A DNA stretch of 53,508 nucleotides from Ichthyophthirius multifiliis (Eukaryota > Ciliophora > Oligohymenophorea > Hymenostomatida): NCBI RefSeq assembly GCF_000220395.1, contig NW_004086829.1, forward strand, positions 1 through 53,508. The letters are read 5' to 3'. Below, one piece after another: positions 39,247 through 51,455 of the stretch. Within the stretch, counting starts at the first letter, position 1. The number at the start of each line of letters is the position of its first letter. Under the pieces are notes generated by a model that saw nothing but the letters and a program-made list of their open reading frames with translations, was not told the DNA's origin and searched no databases. The position numbers were made by a program, and so were the translations under genes.

Positions 39247-40050
39247 AAAATAGAAATAAATTTGAAAATATAAGAACTTGCAAGCGATAATTTAAGAAAT
39301 TCAAATAAAATAAAATAATTAATGAAAGAAATAGAAAATCAAATAAATATAAGCGAAAAAGAAAATCCAGTGTGTATATAAAATATGATTATATAATAAT
39401 AAATAAATATTAATTAATTTTTTCTATTTTTTTTTTTTTTAAAAATAAAAAAAAGAATGAACCAGAAACTTAAGCAAAAATGTTTTAATTAAAAGCAGTT
39501 TAAAATGAAATTAAACATTGTCTTAATAAAACACAAAATATACACTCTGAATATAAAAAAGCAGCTAATGAAAAGATTAAACGTTAAGTTTAAATACTAA
39601 ATCCGAATATAACAGAAACTGAATAAAGATAAATTCTAGAAGATCCATAAGGTATGGATAAATTAATGATGAAATAAATGATGGGATAATCAAGTGTTTA
39701 ATTATAATATGCTTATTAGGATATTAAAGAAAAATATGAAGGGATTAAAAAATTAGAATAGGTATATTTTTTTTTGAATTTTAAAGAATTTATTTAAAAA
39801 AAAGAGTTATTAATAAGTTTTTTAAATGCTTAATGATATTGCAGTTTTAGTAAAAACATAAGGAGATATGATTGATGATATTGAAATAAATTTAAAAAAT
39901 ACATAGAATTATGTTAAAAAAGCAAACAAAAATTTAGAAGTGATGAAAAAAGAACATAATAAAGGTAGAAAAAAACTATGTTGTATTATTTTTCTTGGAT
40001 TAGGACTTTTAGGATTAATTTTAACTCCTTTTATTATGAAAGCTACTTGA
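38952..40050 (+). CDS. syntaxin (Qa-SNARE)
   Basis: Four exons, 38952-39174, 39254-39369, 39456-39761 and 39805-40050, with introns of 79, 86 and 43 nt give 296 residues, the typical syntaxin length. An N-terminal helical region (MNDIYIELKELAIKNNITF, then ELASDNLRNSNKIKQLMKEI) is followed by a linker and the SNARE motif: SYQQVFQMLNDIAVLV, then KTQGDMIDDIEINLKNTQ and NYVKKANKNLEVMKKEH. The ionic-layer glutamine (residue 234) is present and encoded by TAA 39859-39861. A basic stretch and a C-terminal anchor (KKLCCIIFLGLGLLGLILTP) end the protein. Qa-SNAREs drive membrane fusion; the F.MLNDIAVLV.TQG core looks like plasma-membrane or endosomal types. Target membrane and partner SNAREs cannot be told from the sequence. 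Confidence 0.92.
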
Positions 40051-40388
40051 TTATATATATATATATATAATATAATATATATATATATATATATTTATTA
40101 ATATATATATATTTTTTATTTATATTTATTTTTTATTTTTTATTTTATCTAAATAAAAAAAATAAAAAAAGTTTCATCTTTTTTATAAAATTTTATAATA
40201 GTTTTTTTTATAAGATATTTTAATTAAATATTAAAAATAAAAATTTCTAATAAAATATATATAGAAAATTAAATATATTTTTAAATATCAATAAAAAACA
40301 AATATTATAATATAATTATTCATAAAATATATTTTTTTAAAAATAATAGAAATCATTATCAAAAACAAATTTAAAATAAAAATAAAAA
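40051..40388. other. spacer between syntaxin and CFAP65
   Basis: 338 bp between two plus-strand genes. It starts with TA runs and must contain the syntaxin 3' end and the CFAP65 promoter. No distinct motif was seen. Confidence 0.55.
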
Positions 40389-43300
40389 ATGCATAAAATT
40401 GTCGAAATACCACATTAATCCATTATTACAAATATACCTGAAAATATTGATTTAGGTTTTTGTTGTGTAGACTAACCTACATATATAAAATATAAACTAC
40501 ATAACCCGAACCCATATGCAGTCGAATATAATTTTGAATTTAAAGATTTTGAAATAAATCCATCAGAAGGTATTTTATACCCTAAATAAGATTAAGCAAT
40601 TACATTAAAATATACACCAAAAGAAGCCACGGCTATAATAGGTAATATTATAATGAATATTTCTTTAGAAGAAAGTCGTATAATTAAAGTCTCTGGAATT
40701 GGAAAATATCCTTTTATTTAATTAAGTAGTTCAAAAATAGACTTTGAATAAATTTTAGTAGGAAAAAAAGAAAGTAGAGATTTAACAATAAAGAATTAGT
40801 CTGAAGTTGAGGTTTTTTTTGTTATTAAGAAAATATAAGAAGATGAATTTAAAGACTAGTCTCTAAAACTTGATATTTTGGAAGGTTTTATACCACCAAA
40901 AAGCTCTTTTTTAATAAAAGCAATTTTTACACCAAAAATAGTAGGACTTCTTTCTGTATAAAATTATAAATTAGAAAGTCCTGGAGGTATTGAGTTACTT
41001 TTTACTTGTTAAGGGTATGCTAAAGGATTCGAGGTTTCATTAAGTAGTGAAAAGTTAGACTTCGGAGAAGTTAAAATAGGAGAGGAAAGTAATAGATTAT
41101 TAATTATTAGTAATGAATCAGAACTTGATACTAAATTTTAGTTCAGTAATGATCCAGGGAATATATTTTCGTTTAGTAAGGTTAGAGGGGTGGTTAAAGG
41201 AATGTCGAAAAGTAGAATTATAGTCAGATTTAAACCTTAATAGAGGATTAATTACTATGAGAGAGTTTTTTGTATTGTTAGAAACCATAAAATTATTAAA
41301 GTCGATTTAATAGGAAATTGCTTCGATTTATTAGAAAAACCAATGCCTTTGAAAATTTAGCATATACAAAATTTCAGATAAACTGTAATAAAGGGACATT
41401 TATCAGAAATTTCGTTAAAATATGTTGAAAACTCATTTCTTTTGAAATATTTTTAATAAAAAAATCAAAAACTTTAAAAAAATGAGACTAGTTAAAATTC
41501 AGTATAGACTGAATAGTCTTTTAATTAGAAAAATTTATTTTAGGAAGATGAAATTATTAACTAATAAGAAGAAAATAACTAAATTGTATTACATAAAGAA
41601 ATGTTTCTATAGGCTAATTCGAATAATAGATTGATTGTTTTGAGTGAGGATTTTCTAGATTTTGGGTTTTAGGAAACTATGACTTTCTCAGGGAATAAAT
41701 AGGTTATTGTTAATAATAAATTATAGTGTAAAATGACTATTTAATGGACTCATTAGATATTTTTATCAGTCAAAGAGGGTATTGAGTTGCCTGTATTTTG
41801 CGTAGAACCGGAAATTGCACATTTATAAAGCGGAGGAAGTTAGGCTTTCGAGATTTCGTTTAGACCAGTGAATAGTGGATGTTATTATTTTTAAATTTTG
41901 TAATTTTTTGCTTATAAGTATTCTTCGAAAAAATAAAATGACATGATTAAAACTTTATAAAAAAATATGTCATTATAAACTGAAAAAGAAAATTTAAAAA
42001 TAAGTAATTGTTCAATTATTAAAAAATGTAAAATAAATAAATATTTATAAATTTATAATTTTTTATTTATATAAAAAGAATCAAAAGTACCTTAAATTAT
42101 ATAAAATTAAAGAATACCACCTTATTGTGGATATCTAAAATGTTTTGGTCATTCTTTTGGAGTGTAAATTTAACCTTTTATACCTATAGTGAAATTTTCT
42201 CCATTGAATATAATTTATTTTAAAGCATGTTCATTATAAGATTCTACTTATTAAACAATAGAATTAATTAATTAAGTATATATATATATTATTTAGTATT
42301 TATATACATTTAAATTTTATATTTTAACATTTATTTATTTTTAGTCTGATACACCTACTTATTTTAAATTTTAATAAGACAAAAATAATGTCTATCGTTT
42401 TTTTCCTAATTGTGGTATTATATAAGATAAGTTTTTTTAAATTATAACTATAGAGTTTGTTCCTAATTAATATAAGGCATATAATAATACTATAAATTGT
42501 TATTTAAATAATGATATTTCTTCTTCTTTGCCATTGCATTTACATGGTTATTGTTCTTAACCAAAATTAATATTATAAAATGAAGGAAAAGTATACTTCC
42601 CTCCTTCATATATAAATGTTTATTCATAATAAACATTAAAAATAAATAATTTATCAAGAATAAAACTAAACTATGAGATAAGCATTCCCGAAAAATACTC
42701 CCTTGAAGTTCAAATAGAGCCCTAAAAAGGTTTTATAGAACCTAATGATTAAATAAATATTAATATAACATTTATCCCTTAAAAAAAGAAAAACTATAGA
42801 ATAAAAATCCCTTTAATTTGTCAAGAAGTTATTTTAGAAGAGCAAAATCTAATTGGTTTTCATGACCCAGGTTCTTTATTTTCATACGTACATAGACCAA
42901 GTTTCGAAATAAGGAATGAAATAGAGATATTCGGGGCAGGAGGGGATGGAGCCTTGAGTGTAAATCCTAATATACTATAATTTGATATTGTAAAAGTAAA
43001 TTTTAGAGATAAGAAATATTTCTGTTTATCTAATTTTTCTAATTGTACATTTTTTATTGAATTAAAATTAAGGAAAAATAATAAAAATATAAACTTAAAT
43101 TAAAATAATTAAAGTTTAAATGAAGAAAATGAATATGATGATGATTAAATGGATTTTTAAAAGGATTTTACTTTGGATTTCTAAAATAGTATTATTGCAG
43201 CAAATTCTAAAATTGACATAGGTATTATTTTCAATCCAAATCAAGTTCGGGAATATGATTTGATTTTGGAAGTTTTAGCTAAAGAAAAATTACCTTAGGG

Positions 43301-44991
43301 GAAAAAAATAGCTTTTAATAATAATAATATCCTATAGTTTAAAAATCATAATTGTAAATATTAGCTAAAGGTTCTTATCCATTATTAAAAATTGTAGATG
43401 TGAGAAATGATGCGATATCTGTAGCAACACTTTGGGAGAATTTCTAAATTAATAAAATAAATAAAGAATTATAAACTGAATTAAACGAGGATGAAAATTA
43501 ATTCCTAAATATAGAATAATTAAATTACGAATAAGCAGTTTCTTTATAAAAAAGAATTAAATAATTTGAATGGAATTTTGGTTATTTACCTTCCAAAACA
43601 GCAAATAAACCACGAAAAATAGTCATTACAATATAAAATATAGGCGGAACAGACCTCGATTGGAATTTTAAACTACCTTCTGATAATTAAATGTAGATAG
43701 AACCATGGGCAGATCCAGGTGAACCTGATTAAGAAGAAGCTTTTGAACGTTAAATTTTTGAAAGGAAAATATTTTAAATAATACCCAAAAGCGGTTAATT
43801 AAAAAAGGGATAATTAAAAGATGTAGAATTAATTTATAATCCAAATAGTAAATAGCAAGATGATAATCCTTTCAAAAGTAAAAATGATAAAAATTTAAAT
43901 GGATAAAAACACTCTTTAAGGGTTGTTTTGTAAATTATGAATGGAAAACCTTTGTAAATAAATTTAAAAGGAATGTCTTTAGCACCATTAGAAGGACTTT
44001 TGGCTGTTAAAAAAAATCAGTTTGAATTACCAGATACTCCAATAGGATTACTTATTCCAGTTAAATTCCCGATAGAAATTGCTAATTTGGGTTCTATAAA
44101 AGTTTCTTATAAAGTAGAAATCGAAGAACAGGATTGTGATTAAAATATAATAAAAAATGATTCTAGATTTACAGCATTTTTATTAGAAAAAAGTTAAGAT
44201 ACACTACTGCCGAATGAAAAATCATACCTATATTGTCTTTTTAAACCTTTAGAGTAAAAGGGGTATTATTATAAATTGAAAATAATTGTTTTTGACATGG
44301 TTAAAATTACATAAGAAATAATCATTTTTATAAAAGGATAAGGATTTTTAAATTTACCGCCAGTTAAAAATCAACTTAACGCAGAGGAAATTCCAAGATA
44401 AAGATCTTCAGTGTCTACTATAGGTAGTAAAGTATTTTTTTCGATTGAAGAAATAGATTTCGGATATATGAAACCAGGAAAAGAGTCTTATAGGTTTATT
44501 ATACTTTATAATCTTAATGAAAACTAAAAGCTTAACTTTGATTTCGGATCTTCAAGTTTTGCATTGACATAAAATAAACCAGGATTAATGTGGTAAATAT
44601 CTATAAAAAAATACAAAAAATAATAACATAATATTTATAAATAAACATATAAAATTAAATATATGTATATATGTATATATTTATATATGTATATATACAA
44701 ATTAATTTATAATGATTTATAAATATATATTTATAATATATATTTATATTTATATTTATAAATATTTATATAAATATTTTTAAATATTTATATAGCGGAG
44801 ATAAATGTATTATTGAACCTATCTAAGGAGTTTTAGAGCCTAAATCTTTTATCGAATTAAAACTTGCTTTAGCTTGTTCTTATGATCCCTCTGTTTATGA
44901 AGGTGAATTAGAATGTACAATTAATTGGGATTTAGATAAAAATAATTAATAATAATTTTTAAAAAATTCTATTGTTAGTACATTTAATAAA

Positions 44992-45024
<33 letters not shown>

Positions 45025-45403
45025 TAATCTAATAATAATACTTTATAAAAAGAAACTTTATTTTTAAGAATAAAGAAAAAATCGTTACTTAATGTAAATT
45101 TAATAAATAATTATATTAATTAATCGTCTATAGAAAATACATAGTAATATTAATAAAAAACTATAGAAGAACTTTTTTAAGGAAAAAATTTAAAATAAAA
45201 ACACGCTTTTGAACTTATAATAGAAAAAGCTTTGAATGAGATTTTAAATGAATCAAATACTGAAAGAATTATAGGAAGAATAGATAATTAGCCTATAGGA
45301 TTTTTTAAATATTTTGATGATGAAAATTCTGTTAGTATTAGTATATCAACAGTTTAAAAAAACTAAGAAATTATAAAAAATGATTTAATGTAATAATTAG
45401 AAT

Positions 45404-45443
<40 letters not shown>

Positions 45444-45621
45444 TTAATAATAATAAGTTTCTAATCAATGGAATGATTTTAGGTATTTGTTTTTATAATA
45501 AGAATTTGTTGATTTAGTCGATCTTATTATGGAAAATACATTCTTTAATATTATTTAAGAAACTACTAGAAAAGAATGTGATTTATTGAAAATTTCGAAA
45601 ACTTTTGTTATGCCTTTATGA
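40389..45621 (+). CDS. CFAP65: cilia- and flagella-associated protein 65 (CFAP65/CCDC108)
   Basis: About 1,636 residues (human CFAP65 is about 1,925). ASH/MSP-like beta domains repeat through the protein: PENIDLGFCCVDQPTYIKYK and SSEKLDFGEVKIGEESNRLL, then QTIELINQSDTPTYFKF across an intron, VYFPPSYINVYSQQTLKINN and IEEIDFGYMKPGKESYRFII. The stretch GGTDLDWNFKLPSDNQ, then EPWADPGEPDQEEAFE and GQLKKGQLKDVELIYNP is diagnostic of CFAP65, a component of the central-pair apparatus or axoneme needed for motility. Introns: 42028-42078 (51 nt, optional), 42276-42344 (69 nt) and 44593-44795 (203 nt). One frame break at A7 (43302-43308) separates LAKEKLPQGKK from IVQKSQLQILAKGSYPLLKI. Near the C-terminus are poly-Asn and poly-Gln tracts. 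TGA 45619-45621. Confidence 0.9.
44994..45025 (+). repeat. (AAT)n triplet repeat coding poly-Asn
   Basis: About ten AAT units in frame in CFAP65, read as Asn, shortly before TAA TCT. A second triplet tract of the same unit at 45407-45454 is read as Gln. Confidence 0.85.
45407..45454 (+). repeat. (TAA)n triplet repeat coding poly-Gln
   Basis: A run of TAA codons interrupted by TAT near the CFAP65 C-terminus. Under the ciliate code it encodes Gln with single Tyr interruptions; under the standard code it would be a row of stops. Confidence 0.85.
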
Positions 45622-46071
45622 TTTTCAAAATTTTTTTTTTTAATATTTTATATATTATTATTTAATAATTTAGTTTTTTTTTATATTATTAATAAATACA
45701 TGTAATTATATGTAATATATTTTTTTATATATACTCTATCTTATATATATTTTTATTTTTTTTTAAAAAAAATTTGTAAAAATTTAAAATGATTTTCTTT
45801 AAAATATATAACTATGTTTTATTTAATTTATTTTTTAAAAAATAAAAGAAAAAAAATATTAAATAAATAAGGTTAATAATTAATTTTATATAATAATAGT
45901 AAATAAATAAATATATAAATATTTAAATATAAATATTTATATATAAATATTTATATATATATTTATATATATATAAATACTCATAATTTTTTAAAAAATA
46001 GATCTTTCCAAATATATATCGATTAAAAGAAAATTAATATAATAAAAAAAATATATATATATTTTCATTAA
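45622..46071. other. intergenic AT-rich spacer
   Basis: 450 bp between CFAP65 and the next plus-strand gene. It contains A/T runs and TA-rich imperfect repeats near 45920-45980. Nothing else was seen. Confidence 0.55.
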
Positions 46072-46575
46072 ATGAGAAATAATAATATTTAACCTTTTAT
46101 GAGTGACACAGATCCTCGTAACCCATACGGTTACAATTATGAAGAATTCGAATATGAAAGTAAAGTGTTTTATAAATACTAACAAATAAAGAAATATATA
46201 CATTTTATACCAGAAGATTAAGAAAAAGTAACAAATGCTAATTTCATATATATAGGAGGAATGTTTCTTGCTACTTTATGTTCTTTAGGATCTGGCTATT
46301 TAATAAGGAGTTCATATATATTCAAGAATAAGATTATTTTTTTGCATAAATTTATATAAGAATATCCTAAAATATATTATGGAATTATTTGTGCCACAAG
46401 TGGTTCTTAGTCTTATTATTATTTTAATAGTTATTATATAAATAATATTTGTAAACCTTTTATGGTTAAATATTTATAAGAAGCTAAATAAAATGGATTC
46501 GAAGATTATAAAATATCTGATACTGTTTATATTGATTTTGAAAAAAAAATTTTTGGGAAAAAATAAAATAAATGA
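46072..46575 (+). CDS. small membrane protein, unrecognised
   Basis: Single-exon frame from ATG 46072 to TGA 46573-46575, 167 residues, with no intron needed. The N-terminus (MRNNNIQPFMSDTDPRNPYG, then YNYEEFEYESKVFYKYQ) is acidic and Tyr-rich. A hydrophobic segment around residues 61-80 (FIYIGGMFLATLCSLGSGYL) and a weaker one around 105-118 (IYYGIICATSGSQ) suggest one or two membrane passes. The end is basic (EKKIFGKKQNK). Composition is clearly coding. I do not recognise the family. It has the same broad layout as the 134-residue protein at 3439-3904, but I saw no sequence identity worth claiming. Confidence 0.65.
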
Positions 46576-47817
46576 ATTTGAAAAAAAAAAAAAAAAAAAA
46601 AAAAAAATTAGTTTAAGTTTAAACTTATTTTTAAATAATCTTTATATATACATAAATATATATATAATTTTTTAATTCTAAATTAATTAATTTTTATTAA
46701 ATAATATCTTATATTTATTTTATATATTTTTGTTTAAATTATATATATTATTTATTATTTATTAGTATAATTTTTTATATTTTTTAAAAATAAATTAATA
46801 TATAAATATATTTATGCTTAATGATATAAATATATTTATAAATTTATAATAAATATAATAATTGAATATTTTTTGTAAATTATCTTGTAATAAATTAGTA
46901 AATTTGTATATAGATTTTATAAATAAATCTAATTATTGAAGCAATAAAATAAAGAGTAATTAATCAATTAAAATTAAATTTAGAGTAAAAAAAATATAGG
47001 TAAATAAAATCAAAATATGTGAATAAATATAAATAAAAAATTATATATAAATGTATATATAGATATAAATATATTTTAATATATATTTAAATATATATAT
47101 ATTTATTTTATATTTAAAATAAACATAAATATTAAAAATGTAAATCAATAATATTTAATAATTATACATTTTTTTTTTTTATTAATATAATTATATATAT
47201 ATATATATATATTTATTTTATTAATTAACTTATTAAAAATTATAATTAATTATTATACTTTATATTCTAAAATTTCAATTTAAAAATGAAATAATTATCA
47301 AATATTTTTTTTTTATATTTAATATTCTTATTATATATAAAAAAATAAATATTTCTTATAAAAATATGAAATATTTTTCTTTTCAAAGTTTTTTTATATT
47401 TCTTATTATTTATTATTTAAAAAGTTAAAGAAAAATTAAAAAGATAAATAAAATTTAGTATATATTAAAACATATTTTAATAATATTTCAAATATAGAAT
47501 ATTAGATAATTTAAAAAATACAAATATATTATAACAATTTAAATATATAATAATATAAAGCCTTAAAAATACTATAAAATATTATAAATAATTGTTAAAA
47601 ATTTATATTTTTTAAGACAATTTTTTTATTTTATAAAAAATAATTTTTTTTTAATTAAATTAATATATATTGATATTAATACTTAATTTATATTAAAATA
47701 TATATTTAAAAAAAAATTATTTTACTAAAAATATCATTTTAAAAAAAAATAAGAAAAAAAAAAAAATAGTTATTTTTAAAAAATTTAATAAAAATAAATA
47801 ATTAAAAATATAAAAAC
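46576..47817. other. intergenic region with a long poly-A
   Basis: About 1.2 kb of A/T with no coding frame I trust. It begins with a 27-base A run (46581-46607) six bases after the preceding stop codon and contains (TA)n near 47193-47211. Confidence 0.55.
46581..46607 (+). repeat. poly-A run of 27
   Basis: The longest A homopolymer I noticed, right after the TGA of the 167-residue protein gene. It may be a length-variable tract. Being genomic, it says nothing about mRNA polyadenylation, although its position is that of a 3' UTR. Confidence 0.9.
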
Positions 47818-48645
47818 ATGAATTTAAATTTCATTTTTTATATTCTCATTAAAAATATAGTTATACAAATGTTGTTTAAGAAGATATAAATTTTATATAA
47901 AAAATAGAAAAATACAAATCTTAACAAATGAAAAATTTATTAAAATACAAAAGTCGAATAAACCATGAAAGGACAATAAATTTATATTTCAAGCATAATT
48001 TAAGTCCTGATGGAAAATAATTAAATATGTGTAAATATTTTAGATACAGAAAAACTACAAAAGGTAATTATTCTCTTCATTTAATAAAATTAGCAATGAT
48101 GTTATATACAGAAAAAGAAATAAAGTTAAAATATAAAAAATATTTAAATGTTTAATTTACTGATTTAATAGAAATAGAAAAATAAAAAGCTATATAAAAT
48201 CTTAGTATTAAAAAAGCATTATTAAAATAAACTAAAATTAAATTAGTAATAATAATAATAATAATATTAATAATAATATTAATTAGAAGTATAAGAAGAA
48301 TTAAAAATTGAAAAATAATTCTAATCTGTATATTTATCCAGATAATAATCATATTTAATTGACCTTTATTATTATTTCCTTTATATACATAATATTGATT
48401 TTTTAAATTTAAATTAAATATAAGCAGAACATTTTGATTTATTATGTTAAGACGTTAAAGATTTCTTACATTTATACATCTTTAAGGATAAATAGGAATT
48501 AATAGATATTTTTTAAAAATTAGAAAAAGATATAGATTTGTAAGATATTATAGATATGGCAAATTATATATAAAAAATAAGTAAAAAAAGCCGTGAATAA
48601 TATGATAAAATATATTAAGAGAAAATTAAAGAATATTAATAATGA
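47818..48645 (+). CDS. Lys/Gln-rich protein, unrecognised
   Basis: The body of the gene reads NVVQEDINFIQKIEKYKSQQ, MKNLLKYKSRINHERTINLY and SPDGKQLNMCKYFRYRKTTK. An 82-nt intron (48205-48286, gtatta...aattag) follows AIQNL. The second part reads EELKIEKQFQSVYLSRQQ, IDLYYYFLYIHNIDFLNL and EQYDKIYQEKIKEYQQ, TGA 48643-48645. The start is uncertain. ATG 47818 (MNLNFIF) is one base out of frame with the rest, corrected if the T6 run 47834-47839 were T7. Otherwise the first in-frame ATG is 47928, or there is an upstream exon. I do not recognise the family; the second half is helical and charged. Confidence 0.52.
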
Positions 48646-49343
48646 AAATATAATAATAAAGTATATTAAATTTAAAAAATATTAAATTATTTTTTATTTA
48701 AAAATTTAAAGCAATTTTTTTTTTTAATTTATTTAAATATAAAATCTTTTTTTTATTATTAAATAATTTAAAAAATATTGTTATATTTAATATAAAAAAA
48801 ATTATAATTTATAAATAAAAATTCTAAAAATTGTTATATTAATTTCTTCGATTATTTAAATAATTAAATTTTTTATAAAATATCAATATTTCTATTATTT
48901 TCATAATATATTAAATCTCTAAGATATATATATGTTTTTATTATTGTATTTGTAAAATTTATTAAAATATAACTCAATTATTTAAAAAATTTATTAAATA
49001 AATAATAAATAATATTCATAAAATAAAAAATTATTTATTTTTTTAAAATATAGATAATTTAATAATCTGAATTTAAATATATAAATAAAAATAAAACTTT
49101 AAATAGAAAAATAAAATATTTATTAAATATTATATATTAAAATATATTTTTTGTATATATATTATACTAAAAATAATAATAATTTTAAAACATTAAACAT
49201 ATGTATTATACCTTGAATAATTTCTTTTTAAAATACTTTTATTAATATTTTAAATATAAATAATAACATTTATTTTTAATTATTAAATTTAAATAAATTT
49301 ATTTAAAATCAAAAAAAAAAATTAAATTAGATTTTAATGTTAA

Positions 49344-49412
<69 letters not shown>

Positions 49413-49559
49413 TTACATTTTGTTTAATATATACTTTATATTTTCTATTTTTTTATTATTTTTTCTTAATTTAATAATTTTTTTTATATATTAAACTTAT
49501 ATATTTTTTATTTTTATTTTAACTAAAATATACCTATTAACTTTTTAAATTTATATTTT
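48646..49559. other. intergenic AT-rich region
   Basis: About 0.9 kb, including two (TA)n tracts (about 49348-49374 and 49386-49411). No convincing frame was seen on either strand. Confidence 0.5.
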
Positions 49560-50330
49560 TTTTTTTTTTGGTTTTTTAAATTTCTATTTATGTATGCATA
49601 TCATGAGTTTTATATTACATTATTATTTTCTTAATCATTAATATTTCAATTTATTTTTGAATATTTATATATATTTTCTAAATCATCATTTATAATATAT
49701 ATAGTACTTTATTTTTATACAAACCTATAAAAAAATAATCTTGCTTTATATTTCTATATAATTTTTAAGGTACGATTACCTTTAAATCTTATTTTTATAA
49801 AATTTTATTTTAATTAAAAATTATTATAAACTAATTAAATTATTAATATTTATATTTTGATGAAATTCTTAAGAGAATTTTTTAAAAGATTTAATATTAT
49901 TATATTACATCCTTATTTTATTAACCATACCTATATAATTTTCAAATTCCAAATTTTTTTAATATTATTTAAAAATTAATATAATGAATTTTATTTAAAA
50001 AGATTTTTATATTCAAATAAAAGTAAAATGTTATTTACTTTTACAATTTTTCTGTTAAATTACTAGTTTTTCTGCTGCTATCTATTTTTTTTCATTATGT
50101 TTGTTATTTTTTTGTTTTAGTTTCAATAAATATATATTAATTATTACCTTATTTATTTATTTATTTATAAATAAAGCCTAAATAAATATCTCCAAAACAT
50201 CATAATGATAATTTTCAAACTATTTAATGTTTCCCATTTATTAGTTTGTTTTTTATATTTCCCATATTATTTTTTTATTTATAATTTTGTTAAATAATTT
50301 ATTATTTTTTGTAAACTAATTTGGATATAA
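49560..50330 (-). CDS. possible multi-exon gene, unrecognised
   Basis: Minus-strand frames here look coding in pieces: WEIQKTNQQMGNIKQFENYH, then YDVLEIFIQALFINKQINK. After a putative intron (gtaataatt...aaaatag) they continue with NRQQQKNQQFNRKIVKVNN, ILLLFEYKNLFKQNSLYQF and LNNIKKIWNLKIIQ. Gln is given by TAA/TAG as elsewhere. I found no certain start or TGA stop and the exon borders are provisional. The region is only a little less AT-rich than the flanks, so chance open frames are possible. It would be transcribed away from the metallopeptidase gene. Confidence 0.3.
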
Positions 50331-50470
50331 TTTTTCAAAAAAAAAATATTCATTTTTATATATAAATTTAAATATAGAGACATGTTAAATATTATTTATT
50401 ATAAAAATTTTAAAACTAATCAATATTTAAAAAAACAAAATAATATCCGAAAAAAAAAAAAAAAAACAAT

Positions 50471-51371
50471 ATGAAAAAAAAAAATATTATAATACTAATA
50501 CCTTCATTAATATTCTTTATAATCCTAATATTTTTTATTATAAAAAACCCTTATATTGACACTGAAAATGACATTTCCCTTTTCTATTTACGTACAAAAG
50601 AGTCTAAAAAAATGGAGAATCCAAAAAAATGTATTCACGATAAAATTCTTAAAATGGAAACTTCACTTTTCCAACCAATATAACATTACGATCCATTTTT
50701 TAAATTTTCAGAAGATTAAGAATGGTATCCATTTAAAATGCATTTTGATTATTCTAATAATAATAAAACATCTAGACATTTATTATAAATTCTCCAAACT
50801 TAAGTAATTCCTGCAGTTGGTGCATATTTTGAGCAAGCCTTGAAAGTTCAAAAATTCAAAAGTAGAATTTTTATAGATGATTTTTACCTTAAGAAAACTT
50901 GTGGAATTCCCAAATTAAAAATTCCATAAAAACATATAAAAAAAGGTGTAGAAGCGGACTCTATTTTCTACATAACACTTTTAAATGAGCCTTTCAATAA
51001 TTATATAGCTTATGCGAGTATTTGTCCTTAAGGAAAAGGCTTTGGATTTCCCAACGGAAGGCCTACAGTGGGTTATTTTGCAATAAATGAGTATTATTTT
51101 CAAAAAGATATTGATAGATTAGTATAGGATCCTACTTTGATTAATTAATGGATTTGGACTACTTTACATGAAATCACACATTCTTTGGTATTCTCACCTC
51201 ATAATTTTAAGAGGTTTATTAGAGAAAAAAATCCTATGAAATAATTCGAAGATGGGAGATTTTATATAATTGCACCTTCAGTTCTTGAATATGCGAAAAA
51301 ATATTTCAATTGTGAATAAATGAAAGGAGTTCCTTTAGAAGATGAAGTTAATATATTATTTTTTATTAATT

Positions 51372-51455
<84 letters not shown>

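Noticed and set aside
50556..50807. Second plus-strand frame overlapping the start of the metallopeptidase
   Set aside because: It is out of frame with the M8 protein and has no recognisable content; the longer frame continues through TAA/TAG codons to the zinc site.
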